Positions 63,330-64,000 of a DNA stretch of 64,000 nt are shown here, piece after piece. Made by a program: the position numbers and the translations under genes. The notes below the pieces were generated by a model, which ran no database searches, was not told the origin of the DNA, and saw nothing but the letters and a program-made list of their open reading frames with translations. Origin of the DNA: Alphaproteobacteria bacterium (GTDB lineage Bacteria; Pseudomonadota; Alphaproteobacteria; Caulobacterales; Hyphomonadaceae); the NCBI GenBank assembly GCA_018969425.1, contig JAGWYJ010000001.1:124001-188000 (forward strand). The letters are read 5' to 3'. Each line of letters begins with the position of its first letter. Position 1 is the first letter of the stretch.

Positions 63330-64000
63330 ATGAGACAGACTTACGATGTCATTGGCGGGCCGGATGCCGGACGACGAGCCCTGCCTCCTCTGCGGGATCG
63401 CCTCGCCTCCATGGGCCTGGATGGCGTGTTCATTCCGCACGAAGATGAGTACCAGAACGAGTATCTTCCCGATTGCAATGAGCGGCTCGCGTGGGCGACA
63501 GGGTTCACCGGATCGGCGGGCGCAGCCTTCATTTTCGCTCGTACCGCCATCGTGTTCGTGGACGGTCGATATACGCTTCAGGCGGCCGCGCAACTCGACC
63601 CACACCTGTTCGCCACAGCTGATCTTTCAGAGCCTGGCCCCTTCGGATGGCTGGCGGGCCAGTCTCTCGCCGGATCGAAGATCGGATATGATCCCCGGCT
63701 GCTCAGCCCCGAAGCGCTCGACAGACTGACGGCCGCCGCGGCCCGGTGCGGGGCCTCCCTGACGGCGACCCTTCCGGGTCCGATAGACACCGCCTGGAGC
63801 GATCGTCCCTCCGAGCCCGTTCATCCCGTCACGCCCCATGATCTCGCCTACGCTGGCGAGACCAGCGCATCCAAACGCTCCCGACTGGCGGGCAAACTCC
63901 GGGACGACCGACTGGACGCCGCCGTCATCACGTCGCCCGCCTCCATCGCCTGGCTGTTCAATATCCGGGGCGCAGACGTATCCCGCACGCCATTGCCGCT
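63330..64000 (+). CDS. pepP: Xaa-Pro aminopeptidase (M24B), 3' end outside the window
   Basis: The frame is open from ATG 63330 to the window edge (223 full codons). The N-terminal domain is recognisable: LRDRLASMGLDGVFIPHEDE, YLPDCNERLAWATGFTGSAG, VFVDGRYTLQAAAQL, and the second half-repeat AAVITSPASIAWLFNIRGAD. The catalytic pita-bread domain with its metal ligands lies beyond the window. It removes the N-terminal residue before proline. An ATG 12 bases upstream (63318) is also in frame. The symbol is given by family; paralogues exist. Confidence 0.88.
   Translation, partial: MRQTYDVIGGPDAGRRALPPLRDRLASMGLDGVFIPHEDEYQNEYLPDCNERLAWATGFTGSAGAAFIFARTAIVFVDGRYTLQAAAQLDPHLFATADLSEPGPFGWLAGQSLAGSKIGYDPRLLSPEALDRLTAAAARCGASLTATLPGPIDTAWSDRPSEPVHPVTPHDLAYAGETSASKRSRLAGKLRDDRLDAAVITSPASIAWLFNIRGADVSRTPLP

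Noticed and set aside
1-64000. tRNA, rRNA, CRISPR, prophage or insertion-sequence content
   Set aside because: I saw no TPsiC-arm-like GGTTCGAxTCC blocks in the gaps, no regularly spaced repeats, and no transposase, integrase or phage structural motifs. A tRNAscan or Infernal run would settle the RNA question.

Overview
This 64 kb window is ordinary chromosomal DNA from a GC-rich alphaproteobacterium. The closest overall match is the Caulobacterales/Maricaulales/Parvularculales group. Evidence for this: a DUF4908 exported protein beside gloB, a phaB/phaR divergent pair, metX-metW, an RpoH with a clear RpoH box, a DUF4169 protein, a tonB-exbB-exbD-exbD gene set, and a tyrA-hisC-chorismate mutase cluster. 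Genes are densely packed on both strands. I see no rRNA, tRNA, CRISPR array, transposase or phage genes. The lineage is my inference from gene content, not a database result.

Layout. 1-9.9 kb: aromatic/histidine genes on the minus strand (tyrA cut by the window edge, hisC, a chorismate mutase-like gene), divergent from metX-metW; then a P-II protein, a methyltransferase, gloB, a DUF4908 protein, and phaB/phaR. 9.9-14.4 kb: a small regulator, a membrane protein and three glycosyltransferases. 13.4-20.6 kb: a long minus-strand run, cysS - lipoprotein - exoD - CHAD - IscU-like - yidD - thrS - glycosyltransferase, with very short gaps and overlapping start/stop codons. 20.8-31.8 kb: folE, hisI, a serine hydrolase, a zinc alcohol dehydrogenase, phoD, an RluA-type pseudouridine synthase, rpoH, a cytochrome P450, a TrmH-type methyltransferase, a degenerate nucleotide-sugar dehydratase and a Rap1a-type exported protein. 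31.9-42.3 kb: a PQQ/haem c dehydrogenase, a GT87 protein, purA, a pteridine-reductase-like SDR followed by a QueD-like protein, an ABC-F protein and a KimA-like permease. 42.5-48.2 kb: the minus-strand TonB energy-transduction operon with a TPR protein, then a dicarboxylate/amino acid symporter. 48.5-59.6 kb: an accessory catabolic stretch (M19 dipeptidase, M20 peptidase, an SDR, an Old Yellow Enzyme, a penicillin-acylase-family amidase, a small cytochrome c, a YWTD propeller) that also holds two gene remnants. 59.7-64 kb: a UvrD/PcrA helicase, prmA and the start of an Xaa-Pro aminopeptidase.

How the genes fit together. The TonB/ExbBD system powers outer-membrane uptake. The secreted or lipid-anchored hydrolases, the symporter and the PQQ dehydrogenase fit a cell that scavenges peptides, amides and alcohols at its envelope. 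folE (GTP cyclohydrolase I), the PTR1/FolM-type SDR and the QueD-like protein hint at reduced-pterin chemistry.

Most notable observations. (1) A 135-base direct repeat carries an extra, decayed copy of the C-terminus of the M20 peptidase, placed between the dipeptidase and the SDR. (2) A frameshifted N-terminal stump of an amidohydrolase lies beside the intact M20 gene, so this 1.5 kb is a rearrangement scar. (3) A QueD/PTPS homologue has Tyr where the catalytic Cys should be, directly behind an Asp-Tyr-Lys pteridine reductase. (4) An RmlB-like SDR has lost the YxxxK catalytic pair. (5) An IscU-like scaffold has lost one of three cluster-binding cysteines. I found no convincing wholly new multi-gene system; items 3-5 are the best leads for unusual biochemistry.
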